A stretch of DNA of 64,000 nt from Agriotes lineatus (GCA_940337035.1 CALNHX010003631.1:81262-145261), one strand, 5' to 3'; counted from the first letter of the stretch, positions 23,335 to 34,199 are shown. Notes: generated by a model not told the origin, from the letters alone. Translations and numbers: made by a program.

Positions 23335-23639
23335 TTAGTGTGAACGTTGAAACAGTTAACTTTGACAATTCCATCCGCGAACGGCAAAGCAAATATCCGC
23401 GAACGGCAAAGAAAAGGGAGCACAAAGGTGTCCCGCGTAAAATCAAATTAGCGAACCGCAAACCCGCGAACGGCGAGGTTTGACTGTATTTTGAAAAAAA
23501 ATCCTAGGGAGTTATGAGTAGCTTTTCATGTTTTGTATCTATGATGAAAGTTAACAATAGTATGGTGCCAGTAAATAAATGTTTATTTTCAGGAAAAAAT
23601 TTCAAAGGGTTGTAGTTATTCAAATTATAGCGCGTTTGT

Positions 23640-24025
23640 TATATTTAGTATATTACGTTACAAGATCGGTAAGTGCCTTCGAACAGGCCGAAAATAAGTT
23701 AGAAGAACGTGGCCCGAAGGGCTGAGTTTTGCTATTTTTGAGGACTGTTCAGTAAGGCACTTAACCATCGAATCTGGTTTAACATTTTTTGCGCAATCAA
23801 CTAATAAAAATAAAAATACCGTTGAATATGATAAATATTGTTTGCCTAAATAAAGTGGGTAATCATTTCAATAGCAACTAAATACAAAACAATGTTCTAT
23901 AGCAGTTCTATAGGACCATTATTATGATAAAGGGCTTGTTATTTTGTTGTTGTTATACCAACGAACAAGGATACAGGAAGTTGACCTTACCGTCACACAT
24001 AACAAACCCGAAAACAAGTAAAAGA
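23640..24025 (+). repeat. Dispersed repeat family R1, copy 1
   Basis: Aligns in order with 57675-58040: TATTACGTTACAA(G/A)ATCGGTAAG, then AAGGCACTTAAC, TTTTTTGCGC, CTGTTTGCC-like, AATCAAATACAAAA-like, TATTTTGTTGT and AACAAACCCGAAAA. Only non-coding sequence is shared. This copy contains a small dyad, GGTAAGTGCCTT pairing with AAGGCACTTAACC, and the motif GGCCCGAAGGGC. Confidence 0.7.
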
Positions 24026-24387
24026 TAGATTGGAAGTGCAAAAAAGTTATTTCAAGATTTGTGTATCATTTGTTATAAATGGTATAACGTCATCAATATT
24101 TTTTAAATGTGAACCTATATATTTTTTATTTATTTTAATAACAAATTTTAATCTCTTTTCAACGATATACAATTTTTTGAATAGGTTATATTAGAAACAA
24201 TATGAAAAAATTACCTCAAAGTTCAAATAGGATAGTTACCTGGACAAAAACCGATGATTGTACATTCATTTGGTATGTTGAAATTATTGTCAACGTCAAA
24301 AGTAATCTCTATTAAATTTTTTTGTTTCAATCCCAGATAGCCAGAATCACTCATTTCTTTTCTTTTTTGTTTCTTCACTAATTTCTT

Positions 24388-24463
24388 CGGGTGACCAGAT
24401 GGCCCCGCGAGCAAATACTCGCCTCTCAGGTGGCCGGCCCGGGTTCGAATCCCGGCGACCCTA
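24388..24463 (+). other. tRNA-like sequence or SINE head (pseudo-tRNA)
   Basis: A perfect B box, GGTTCGAATCC, sits at 24442-24452 inside a T-arm-like stem (CCGGG...CCCGG). Upstream GACCAGATGGCCCCGCGAGC could be a weak A box and CTCGCCTCTCAGG a variable region. The acceptor strands (GGGTGA and CGACCCT) pair poorly, and no clean anticodon arm is seen. I read it as a tRNA-derived retroposon head or tRNA pseudogene, not a working tRNA. Confidence 0.45.
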
Positions 24464-24479
24464 GAGTTTAAATCCAAGT

Positions 24480-24785
24480 AACTAGAATTATTCTGTTAAT
24501 TTCCTCCATCTTTACTATATGAACTTCTATTTTTATTTCTAATGTAACTTATTTAAAATTGCATGCAGTTGAAAACTGATAAAAACTACCGAAATAAATT
24601 AAAAAAATATAGGTTGTCCTTTAAAACATATTGATGACGTCATAATATTTAAAACAAATTATGTAAAAATTTGCAAAATCACTTTAAAATACGTGCTGCA
24701 ATTTAAATTTCTACACCTCTTCGAGATTATTTTTCAGAAACGAAGATTAACAGAGTTGCCGAATGTATGCCCTACTTAACTTCCA
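24480..24785. other. AT-rich, no gene
   Basis: Contains another TGACGTCATAATA stretch like that at 20935. No coding region. Confidence 0.3.
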
Positions 24786-24788
24786 CAC

Positions 24789-25262
24789 TGTATATAACAG
24801 CAATGACATAGCATGAACAAGAAAACAGAATGCTTGAGTAAAAAAGATGTAGTCATACAGAGAAGCTATTTTAGTAAACGTAATTAGTTGACATGCCATA
24901 ATTAAAATGAGCGTCAAGCCTACGAAACTATTTGGTATTGTTTACCTCTTTTTTACCCATGAATTGCCTTCTAGTTTCTTGTTCATTCTATCTCATTGCT
25001 GTTGCATATAGGTTACCTAAAATTGTACGAAGCATAGCAATTCCATGAGTTGGAAAAGGTTCAAATACTATTTGCCATAAGAGTAACCGAAATGGAAAAT
25101 GCAAGAATGATTTTGGTAGCTAGGCAACAAGTAGGTACAATAGCTACCTCTGGCTTATCTACCAAACTAATTATTGCATTTTCCATTTCGGTTACTCTTA
25201 TGGCCAATAGTATTTGTACCTTTTCCGACTCATGGAATTGCCATGTTCCGTACAATTTAGGT
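24789..25262 (+). mobile_element. Double-hairpin element, copy 1
   Basis: Two consecutive foldback units. Unit A (24789-25011) begins TATATAACAGCAATGACATA and ends in its approximate complement TCTCATTGCTGTTGCATATA. Unit B (25012-25262) begins GGTTACCTAAAATTGTACG and ends CGTACAATTTAGGTACC, with long arms that include GCCATAAGAGTAACCGAAAT and GGTTACTCTTATGGCC. The same A-B pair occurs inverted at 42604-43075. The open frames on both strands in unit B (25050-25268) are mirror images created by the palindrome, not genes. Confidence 0.8.
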
Positions 25263-25269
25263 ACCTAAC

Positions 25270-28200
25270 CTGCATAATTATCGCCCTATCGGTATAATTT
25301 GAAGGTACTAAAATATTCCTAGATTAAAATTATTTCATTTAGTAACTATGGAAACAGATTTCAGTCCCAAAACTTTTGTTGAAGTTGCGTTGAACACCAA
25401 TTATTTTGAGAGGGTACCTCTAAAGTGAAAATTTAAATGGATGATAATTTAATACATGAGGATTCACATAGACAATACACTTGAATATAGAAAAGTCCGT
25501 TTAGCTTAAAGAAGATTTTTCTTTGCAAAAATATTCTACATGAAAAGCAAAGCTATTATTCTCTAGAACTTCTATTGTAGTTGCGTTCGGCATCAGTAGC
25601 ACTGGAATGAAACAGTTAAAATTTCCAAATGTGTTAACTCGCTGTTATAGGATATTCAGCAGAATTAATAATATACGAGTACCATTATACACTGTTGAAA
25701 ATCCAAGTAATCGATTCAGCAGGTGCCCACACTGATACATTGATACGATTGGCATTTAGCCTTCACGTAAATTTAAATCAATATATGAAATTTTGTTGAC
25801 AATTTCTCCAGAAAGATAAATTACTGGTCATTTCTTAAATGAATAAAAATGAGCTATTTACAAGATATTTGAGAAAGTCCTTTAAATTTCACTACTGTAT
25901 CACATCTCAGCGATTCAAATAAGTGAGAGGTTTTCAACAACACGTCAAATGCCACAAAAGCTATCATTAAAAGATGATAATAATAGTAAGAAGTAATTAT
26001 GGGTTCTTGTAAAACAAATACAATAAGGAATTTACATTTTTCGGAAGACAAAACGATGAACTTCAGCTTCAAAACTCAGCTCGTTTAAATTGTATTTCCG
26101 CCTCTCCTTAAATACGCTCTTATTATTCAAGTTTGTCTTTATTTGTTCCTGTTGCTATTATTTCTTGTTAAGGAAAGTGGCTATTTATTAAACAGTTATC
26201 TACAGAGCGCGCGACGCTTTGTTCATATCAATTCACAGTTTTTTAGCATATCCAGTTTGTGAAGTACGACTTTTAAGAGTTATTAAAAATACATCAATAA
26301 TGCCCGAAATTTGCCAAACACAAATTTCACATCTCCCCAAAATGTATCAATACTTTGAGCCTGAAGACAAGGTTCGTGGTTTCAACGATTTTCCAAAATC
26401 CACAAGTTGTAAGTAGTAAGTAAACAATATGCAAGTCTTTAAAAATTGTTTTTATGAGACTACTGCCAATGTAATACGATATCTACGAACATAACATACC
26501 GTCCGACTCCATAATTGTGTGTATGTGTAAGAATTTGCTTTTCACGTTAATATTGAATATCATGCATGTGCGGACTCACCTTTAATAATCAGAATACCAA
26601 ATCGGTACATCAAAGCTTCAAAAGGCTTCTGTTAAAATATGAAAGCAAGCTCAAACCAAACTCCCTTTCCCAATATGAAGGCTTTGGTATACAACATAGT
26701 TACCCTTTACTGTTTCTACTGGATAAAATTTAAAACTGCTTTGTCAATGGTATGAGATTTCATTGTAAAGGTCCATCTAGCATATCTTGCTGATCGCACT
26801 GCGCATATTCTGCTATTCATGATTTCGGAACATTGTTTGAAATGTTGCGAAAGTGCAATCACACAAAATTACATTATTTATTTTTTGTAAATATGCCAGA
26901 AAATATAAATTTTAGGCAACAATATAATCTTAATAAAGCGCGGTTTTAAGAAACAGAGAAACCGATAAATAAAAATAGAAGTTCAGTTTTATGGATTTAA
27001 CTTAATGTTACCGTTGTTTTTTTTTACAGAAAGTTTATATAATTCCAAAGAAACTATTTTTTATTTTCCTTCTATTTTTTATTGAGTCTTTTTATTTAGC
27101 AACTACGGTTTCCAGTAAAAAATTACGCCATACCTCAAAATAACAAGCTTAATAAAAATTACTATCGTTTTATTAAGCACAATGTATTTTAGCACTTTTT
27201 CCTTTCAGTTTGTTTCTACGTTGCATAGGTAAATAAACTAACTTAAACAAAGTAGGAAAGCTGCACTGCCTTTCGTATTTAATCTATACGTTTGCTTATT
27301 AAATCTAGTTACTGTATAATATGTCCAAGGACAATTTATTAATAGCATGATTACATAAATATATAGTATGTAGGGAATGCTCCAGTGAACATTCTCCTTT
27401 GACTACTTAATTTAACGCTAACGTATAATATATTGAATAGTTAAGAATACTGTTACATTCGTCTTCTCCCGCGTAGAATTTCGAGCGCACGCTGCTGATC
27501 TTAAGATAGCTGGAAGGGATGATTTTGCGCTGAACGTGAGGCAGGCGACCGACGTCTACAGAGGCCCAGAGGAATAGTCTTGCACTCGTCATCGAGCAAG
27601 GAAATTACTCTTGAGCGGTCCTTTACTCTGGCGCGAGCTAGTTATTTCTGGGTTAAGGAGAAGGTTGAGAGGAATTTAGCGACCCGCACGCGGCGTTTTT
27701 ACGATTTTGTGATGCCATAGCAAGCAGAAGTAATATTGCGGTTGTAAAAAGAAGCGTTGGTTACTTCGGACAATCAAAACTTCTACAGCGCTTAAACCCT
27801 TGGGGACTCAAAAGATCGGTTTTGATCGGTCCAGAACTGCACATCGCTCTGAATCCTTTCCTGGGCGTTAGATTCGTCCCAACGCCTCGAGGAGTGCCTC
27901 AAATCTTTTACCGAACCGCGTGTGCCGTCCCGTTGGCCTCTTGGTTACTTTCCCGAAGTTAGGGTTTTGACCATATCGCCCCCCCCCCCCTCACATTGAG
28001 ATCGCCGTTTCTAGCGAGAAGTCAGCCGCCTTACCTTCAGAAATTGGTATTGCAAAAATTACTGCATCAAGCTGCATCCCCCATCGTCGATAAAATAGTT
28101 ATGCCTGTTTTGTGTTATAATTGATATTTTGCTGTTTATATAGATGTTATTGGTAATTGTTCGCCTAACCAACACCAAGTTCGAATTTTCCCCTTACAGG

Positions 28201-28420
28201 AAGGCTAAACGCCATTTGAACATGTCGGCTCAGTTGGCCAGTCGACTAGTAGAGTAAAATTACATTCCCATAGAATGTACCACCGTGACGTCACCTTTTA
28301 CAGAATTTCCCACTTAGCTCGTCCTAGTTTCACAACGCCGGTCCCCGGCTACTCGCCCAAAGTTTTTGCTTGTATTTCTTGTGTTCAACGTAACGAATAC
28401 ATTTTCATTGGAAGACAAAC
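25270..28420. other. Gene-poor stretch; poly-C run at 27979
   Basis: AT-rich to about 27400, then GC-mixed. A run of 12 C lies at 27979-27990. The GC-mixed part (27460-28000) has no long frame and no recognised element, and could be an old LTR or a regulatory region. Confidence 0.3.
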
Positions 28421-28423
28421 AAT

Positions 28424-28600
28424 ATGCAGTCGCGTTTACAGGTAGTAGCTGAGCAACACCAAACAGATCAAAGTAAGGTAAATTCAGACAACAAATACGA
28501 CTCCAAAATTAACGACCCCTTGGGACGCCTTCTTTTGAGTTGGGAGCGTCGCAAACATCTTCAGGCTACAGTCAATACCTTAGTGGCACCTAACAACTAA
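28424..28600 (+). CDS. Small open frame, 58 codons, unrecognised
   Basis: ATG at 28424 in an acceptable context (AAACAAT-ATG), stop TAA at 28598-28600. The predicted peptide is hydrophilic with a central SWERRKHLQ. Base composition is somewhat GC-richer than the surroundings. No homologue is recognised, and splice-donor-like AGTAAGGTAAAT inside it leaves open that it is part of an exon or only chance. Confidence 0.15.
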   Translation: MQSRLQVVAEQHQTDQSKVNSDNKYDSKINDPLGRLLLSWERRKHLQATVNTLVAPNN

Positions 28601-28824
28601 TAACATCACTTACGTCTCTACCGAATTGACTTTTATACCTACAGCTACGCTTTCAGAGTAAACCCCACTAAAACGAGCCTTGTGCATCTTTTATTTGGTT
28701 ACTTCTCGTAAATTAGCTTTAAAAATGTAACAATACGCTTACTTTCAATTATTTACTTTTTCTTTTATATACGTAGGTAATAACTAATAACTAATTTTTC
28801 TACACGCTTCAGTGGATGGCGATA

Positions 28825-29216
28825 TCCAACGCTTTGCCAAACTCTTCAAGGGTCTGCCTGAATTTCTATTTCCCCTTCGCTTTAAGTCTCTTGCTACTTT
28901 CGTAAATGATACATGTACCAACTTATGTTCATTAGCTCTGATATGCCACCGATATATTTTGTTGAAAGTTGCTTATAGTTTTGTTGCTGCTGCGCTAGGA
29001 TGGCATGCGACGCTAGCACAACTGTGTCATCAGCAAATGTGGTCTGAATGTGATTACTGGTAAATATCCTGTGTATACCAGATACAAGACCGGTTCTAGT
29101 ACACTCCCTTGTGAGACTAACACAATTGGGTATAAATCTGTATATTCATCGTATCTTGTCAGGCCATTTTCTATCTTTCCTTAATTCAGATAATTAAATA
29201 AACATTTAGAACAGTT
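28825..29216 (-). pseudogene. Jockey-like reverse transcriptase, distal half (motifs B and C)
   Basis: Read on the minus strand: YTDLYPI, then QGSVLEPVLYLVYT (about 29117-29075), then, after a frameshift, FADDTVVLASHA (about 29030-28990). Known: 'YTDLYPIxxGVPQGSVLGPxLYxLYTxDLP' and the catalytic FADDT box are hallmarks of Jockey-clade reverse transcriptases. The frame is broken by shifts and stops. It continues the fragment at 31100-32350, which stops at the preceding motif A, and the two halves meet at a duplicated TTGGTA that borders the insertion between them. Confidence 0.85.
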
Positions 29217-29222
29217 TTGGTA

Positions 29223-31093
29223 CATAATCGGCGAGCCGATATACAGGCATCGGTCCCGTTTCGACCATCTAGTATCTTTTATACGGCAGCTGTCCGTATC
29301 ACACAAAAATTCTAGCCCGCACGTGACTCTTGGTCCCGCTCAGCAGGCTGATATTTCGTGCGAACCTATATATAGTCGCTTTTGTAACTGGTGATTTCAT
29401 AGCATGCAGGAACGCTCAATTTCTACTTATTTAAAATTTAGCCCGTGAGAGCGAGTGAAAAACCTTCCCGAATTTTTATATAAAACGTGTGTCGACCTCC
29501 CTCGAACCGAGGCAGCTGCGGTGGTATGACGCGAGTCCTTGGCTCCCCATTGGTCGCTCCGGCCGCGCGTGACGGCAGCTGGACGCTTGGTTGCTTGAAG
29601 CGTCAGACAGTGTCTGGCAGGCTACGAGGTTACGAGTGTCTCTGTTGGTGGTGCCCGCTTGCAGGCTTGGTTTGGTTCATTCATTAGTATGGGGTTGTGT
29701 GACGCCTAATTTTGTCCGTCAGTGTTTAGACGTGATTAATCGCCGAGTGATCCAATTAACGGCCTTGCCCATTTCTATGTTTTGCCAAGGGGGCATGAAC
29801 ATTACACCCACGCTTGAAGCATAAAGGGGAACATCCCGGACGTCACTGCAGCGACAAACGACGCCTACACCTGGCGCATTCCTTCCGTATCGGAGGCTGA
29901 GCCCGTACCCAGGTAACATCATTGTGTCATTAAACTGTTACGCCAGCATGTGCCTAAATTAATATTAGTGCCGTACATTGTTTCGCTGCGAGCTTGTCTT
30001 GTTTGTTTCGCAAATATACTCATATAAAGTAACTACAATGCCGTACATTGTTTCGCTGCGAGCCTGTCTTGTTTGTTTCGCAAATATACTCATATAAAGT
30101 AACTACAATGCCGTACATTGTTTCGCTGCGAGATGTCTTGTTTTACAATTAAAAATCATATAAAGTAACTACAATGCCGTACATTGTTTCGCTGCGAGCA
30201 GTCTTGTTTTGCAATTAAATTCAAATAAAGTAACCCTAGTGTCGTACATTGTTTCGCTGCGAGCAGTCTTGTTTTTATGATTAAATTCGTATCACTTAAT
30301 ATTAGTGTTGTATACTGTTTTGCTGCAAGCAGTCTGGTGTTTGCAATTAAACTCACATACTCGTGCCGGGCTTCCCAATTGATGTCTGGCACACCCATGT
30401 GTGAATCTCACGCGTGTGTAATATACCTGTTTAGCAGTAACCGTCATATAGCTGGAACTAATTTTGTCTTGTGCGTCTCAGCATGCGTCGTAACTTTTAG
30501 GTAAAGCGCTTCCCAGCTGGGCGTATCCCATAAGTAGTTAGTACAGATTGTTATACGTACCGACCACGTCGGTACCATGTAAGTTGTTGGTTGGTCATGT
30601 GAAGTGGCCCAATAGATGTATTAACTGTGCCGTCTTATGATTTTTCCCTTGTGTCTTGTGCATGTTTGTTTACAGGGTGACTGAGTCACTATATTACGGT
30701 CGATGTAAGGTGAGGCCCTGACGTGGTGGACACGCGCTGAAGGTAGGTTGTTGCGTTGGTAGCTGCGCTGTGGCTTCCAAAAGCAGTACTTGAGTATCTT
30801 TCGCCCCGTCTAACCTTCAAGGTCCGGTTGAACGTGGGTCTCTTGGTTCTGGACTTTGTGGCGCTCATTTATTCGGTAGCACCCTATATAGATAGCAACA
30901 CCCTTGCCCTGTGCTGCCCTGTGGTGTCTCGTTTTGGGACTCCGCCCCCTCCCTGAGCGTATCTGAGCCGTAGCCTTTAGCCTGTTTCTTACGATTTCCA
31001 GGGTGAGCGTGCACATTTCCCGGACTTGTCTAGGTATCTGGTACTCACACAGTCGGGAGTGCCGATAAGTCAGTTTGATACTGTAACAATCTG
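29223..31093. mobile_element. 1,871-bp unclassified insertion within the Jockey element
   Basis: TTGGTA occurs at 29217-29222 and 31094-31099, exactly where the two halves of the Jockey frame can be joined, so it is best read as a 6-base target duplication. The insert starts CATAATCGGCGAGCC and ends GTAACAATCTG; clear terminal inverted repeats and TG...CA ends are lacking. It is GC-richer than its host, has a TATA-like TTATATAAAA near 29477 and a tandem array at 29970-30370, and has no recognisable protein. A solo LTR or a non-autonomous DNA element are both possible. Confidence 0.65.
29970..30370 (+). repeat. Tandem repeat, 65-70 bp unit, about 5.8 copies
   Basis: Units begin with G(C/T)CGTACATTGTTTCGCTGCG at 29970, 30040, 30110, 30176, 30241 and, degraded, about 30307. 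The first periods are 70 bases and the later ones 65-66. The second and third copies are nearly identical, the later ones diverge, as expected for ongoing unequal exchange at one end. The array lies inside the insertion at 29223-31093. Confidence 0.85.
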
Positions 31094-31099
31094 TTGGTA

Positions 31100-32350
31100 A
31101 GGTACATCTTTAAAAATACATACATTTGACATGGTAGCTACTTGAATGATGTCGAGAAAATCTGCTAAACACTATCTTTTTCTTTCCAAGTCGCTGCTTA
31201 TTTTTTTGTAGTATTCGATGAATTTGCTCGACCGTACCATGATCATTTCTAAAAGAATTGGTGCTTCTGTATTAATGTATTCTCTTTCAGGGCATGGTTT
31301 TACGTTCTAACATAATTTTTACGAGGTTGGTCACAAATTAATTGGCCGGCACGAACGTCCTTCCACAGACCTTTTACCTGATTTTGGTACCATGATCATC
31401 TGCGCAACCTCCCATTTCCTTGGATCTCGTATGTACACTAACTTTGAGCGTAGGCTTTTAATTGATGTACCACTTGTTCGGTTATTAAATCAAAACCACG
31501 AGCTTTATTAGGATTAATTGTTTAATGGTGTTGTGGACTCGTAGTTTATTTCATCGTCTTCTGTTAATTCCACGGGTGTTACTTTGCTCAGGAATTCCTG
31601 TGCTGGAAGGTTTTTCCCGTCAATTAATATTGTTTTAAGCTCTTTTGTGACTTCATTGTAAAAACTGTTTTGCCTACTACAAATCGGTTCTTTGCAACCG
31701 GTTTTATTTGTTCGTTTTCAGCTTCTTGTCCCTCAGCAATATAGGACAGTAATTTTGTTGTTTGGTTAATTTGTGTTTGTGGTATTGCTACCCAGGCTGC
31801 CTGTTGCATGTGTTTTGTAAAAACTGTTAAGGCTTGGTCTAACCCTAGGGCAGTTTTCAGTATGATTTTTAAATCAACTAAGTAGTTTTTCAATTCCTTC
31901 TTTGTTCTAAATAACCCCCCAGTTGTCCGTTCAATAAGAGCTTAGCTTTTGTTGTCAGTGGTTTTGATGAGATTGTTGTTGCTATTGGTGAGCGATCCGA
32001 TGATAAATCAGGTCTCGGATTGATGCCTTTAACGACATAGAAGTCATCTAAAACAAGGACCTTCCTACAGTCAATACGTCAATAGCTTGGTTAACCAGTT
32101 GAAAGTTCGTTCTCTTTCCTTTGAAGGATATGTCCTCGATCCCCACTGTGGGTGTTTTGCATTATGGCGGCCTCTAGCTATAACTCTGTTGCCAAGGGAG
32201 TTGAGGAACTGCGCAAAGTAATTTCTTGTATTATTCTGTTTGGGAGGCAATTGCAAGTGTGGTCGCTTGCGTGTTATTTTTGATATTTTTCCAGTTCTCA
32301 TTATATTTGATACCAGATCTAACTATTGACCAACATCCAAACCATGGCCA
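31100..32350 (-). pseudogene. Jockey-like non-LTR retrotransposon: endonuclease and start of reverse transcriptase
   Basis: On the minus strand, from right to left: FLNSLGNRVIARGRHNAKHP and WGSR (32210-32140) match the endonuclease core (normally 'GGDxNAKHxxWGSR'); DLSSDRSPI (about 32015-31990) is the endonuclease 'SSDHSP' box with H replaced by R; QQAAWVAIP (about 31805) lies in the linker; KARGFDLIT (about 31505) and YIRDPRKWEVAQMIMVPKSG (about 31440-31380) begin the reverse transcriptase; HGTVEQIHRILQ (about 31240) and FLDI (about 31160) lead to motif A. Several frameshifts and stops make it inactive. The rest continues at 29216-28825 beyond the insertion. Confidence 0.85.
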
Positions 32351-32850
32351 ACTCTGATACGAAAAGAACAATCAATTCTAGTTAAACAAAAGTTAAGTAT
32401 CAATCGACAAGTTGTAAATAGTGGTTGAGAAAATCAGAGTTGATAAGTTCCTTCTACAAGAATGACCACATATTTAAAAGTTAGGTAAGTAACCTCATCA
32501 AAATTTCAATTCCGTACTTGTGGACACGGACTCAAGCAACAGGAATGTGATTAAATCCCAAACATTGAATGGTAAAAGTAATAAATTCACCTAGCATTCC
32601 ATTATCTATTTCTGTGCCAGGAGTATATGTATGTAACTATATCGCTACATTAATGTTTTTTCCCTTTTCGTCAATGAAAACTAAAAACGTTATTAATTAT
32701 AGCAATTGCAACCTTGTAAAGTCATTTTAGCAATGCAGTAGATCATAAAACAAATACAATGCCGGAGATAATATATATGTGCTCGTATATGATATCTAGG
32801 TGTAGCCTGTTTATTTATGTGATTCTAACAGCATTTGAATTTTGTATATT
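32351..32850. other. AT-rich, no gene
   Basis: Nothing recognised. It may hold the eroded 5' end of the Jockey copy. Confidence 0.3.
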
Positions 32851-32854
32851 ACTT

Positions 32855-33115
32855 CCCTCATCTAAAGACGAAAGAAGTATTGTAATCGTGGAAAAACACC
32901 TTTTCAGATGTCTTTAGGTCTTCCCGTTTCAGGGTCGGTAGATGATGAAAAACATGTTTTCGCAATTCCGTCTGCCTGTCTGCCCGTCTGGCCAGCTGTT
33001 AGCGGTATAGCTCCAAAGCTATTTGTTGGAAGAAGACAGTATTTTGCATGCGGATTAAATGTCTACCTGGCTCGAAACCAAATACACTTTTGGTCAAATA
33101 TATGTGAGCATCTTT
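32855..33115 (+). repeat. Dispersed repeat with GTCTGCCTGTCTGCC core, copy 2
   Basis: The sequence from GAAGTATTG through GATGATGAAAAACATGTTTTC, GTCTGCCTGTCTGCCC and AAAGCTATTTGTTGGAAGA aligns with the reverse complement of 58455-58684 and with 49088-49190. A frame at 32908-33117 would encode DDEKHVFAIPS and RRQYFACGLNVYLAxN, and the minus-strand frame at 58654-58460 encodes DDEKHVFSITS and KRYFACVLDVYLAQN. The shared frame probably reflects sequence similarity more than protein selection. Confidence 0.6.
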
Positions 33116-33119
33116 AAAA

Positions 33120-33765
33120 AATAAGACGTCTATTTTTGCTGTAACTCATTAATAGATTAAAGTAACATTTTTCATAAAGGTCAGGTTTTTACAATTTCCA
33201 AAAGTGAGACCCATCAGATACAGGGCAATATAAAAAGGACAAACATGTGCAACAATCAGTATAAGCTAAAATAAGAGGCTTGCCGTCGTGACCGAACGAG
33301 ACTAGCGACCGGGTCCGCGCGGGGTGATCCCAGGAGCTGAGGGAGGAGCCGAATCCCATCGTCTGCATCTTTTTTTACTTGCAAATTGACGTAGTTCGTA
33401 TTACCAAGTGTTTCCTTTTATTGTTTCAGTATTATTAAGACCGTTAAGGTATTTTTACCGCTATGTGGTGAGATTTAGCGAGGGAAGTTCCTACAAACCT
33501 CTTGCAGAGTTCGTTTGTTTAACAAATGTCACTCACATGTTATTGATAAATCTCAACCTTACTAAATAATAATTTAGTGGCTGTAATATAATATTGTAAT
33601 AGAATGTATAAAACATTGTTGGGTTCACTTTAAGTTGGTTATCTTGTGATCATTGGAATTTAACTGATTAACTAGTACTAGTACATCGTGCTTGTTATAA
33701 AATTTTATGAATGATCCCCGCCTACTATGAATCACATAGAAAATACACCGACTGTAGTGCAGTGA
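33120..33765. other. No gene seen
   Basis: A short GC-rich piece at 33280-33365 stands out; otherwise AT-rich with no recognised feature. Confidence 0.3.
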
Positions 33766-33768
33766 TTT

Positions 33769-34196
33769 CAGATTGTCTGAAATCCGTTTGGAACATAGGA
33801 AATTAATGAGTGCGGCAAGGAAGACATAAACAAAATGAGTAGTAAGACAAAGTTAGAATGTAATCATGGCTAAGTAAATTTTTAAACTAAAATTAAGTCA
33901 ATGAAACAAACAAACGCTTCTGTCAAATATTTTATCTGTCATTATGAGTATAAAGTGAGGTTTAAATAATTAAAATAATTAGGTGAATAGTAAACAATAG
34001 TATATTTAAACCCCACTTTATACTCTTAATGACAGATAAAATATTTCACAGAAGCGTTTGTTAGTCATTGACTTTTAGTTTAAAAATTTACCTAGCCATG
34101 ATTACATTGTGTCTTTGTCTTGCTACTCATTTTGTTTATGTCTTCCTTGTCGCACTCTTTAATTTCCTATGTTCCAAACGGATTTCGGACAATCTG
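33769..34196. mobile_element. 428-bp near-perfect foldback element
   Basis: Ends CAGATTGTCTGAAATCCG... and ...CGGATTTCGGACAATCTG. The arms are about 190 bases and pair throughout, including GACATAAACAAAATGAGTAG, CATGGCTA and GACAGATAAAATATTT with their complements, around a central loop of roughly 50 bases. No coding capacity. I found no convincing target duplication, so the class is open. Confidence 0.8.
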
Positions 34197-34199
34197 TAT

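Larger units (their letters stand above)
22439..23486. mobile_element. Pogo-like non-autonomous element, hosting two nested MITEs
   Basis: Terminal inverted repeats CAGTCGGACCTCGCCGTTCG (left) and, on the other strand, CAGTCAAACCTCGCCGTTCG (right), each bordered outside by TA (22437-22438 and 23487-23488). CAG ends with TA duplications and a body without coding capacity fit a pogo/Tigger-type deletion derivative. Near the right end TCCGCGAACGGCAAAG occurs twice (about 23374 and 23395), a subterminal repeat. Two other elements sit inside (22566-22880 and 23147-23334), so the original was about 540 bases. Confidence 0.75.

Noticed and set aside
24442..24452. A functional tRNA gene around the perfect B box
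   Set aside because: The acceptor strands pair poorly and no proper anticodon arm can be drawn, so I keep it only as a tRNA-like or SINE head.
30156..30398. 80-codon minus-strand frame with internal LLAAKQ repeats
   Set aside because: It runs along the 65-70-bp tandem array and has no independent support.
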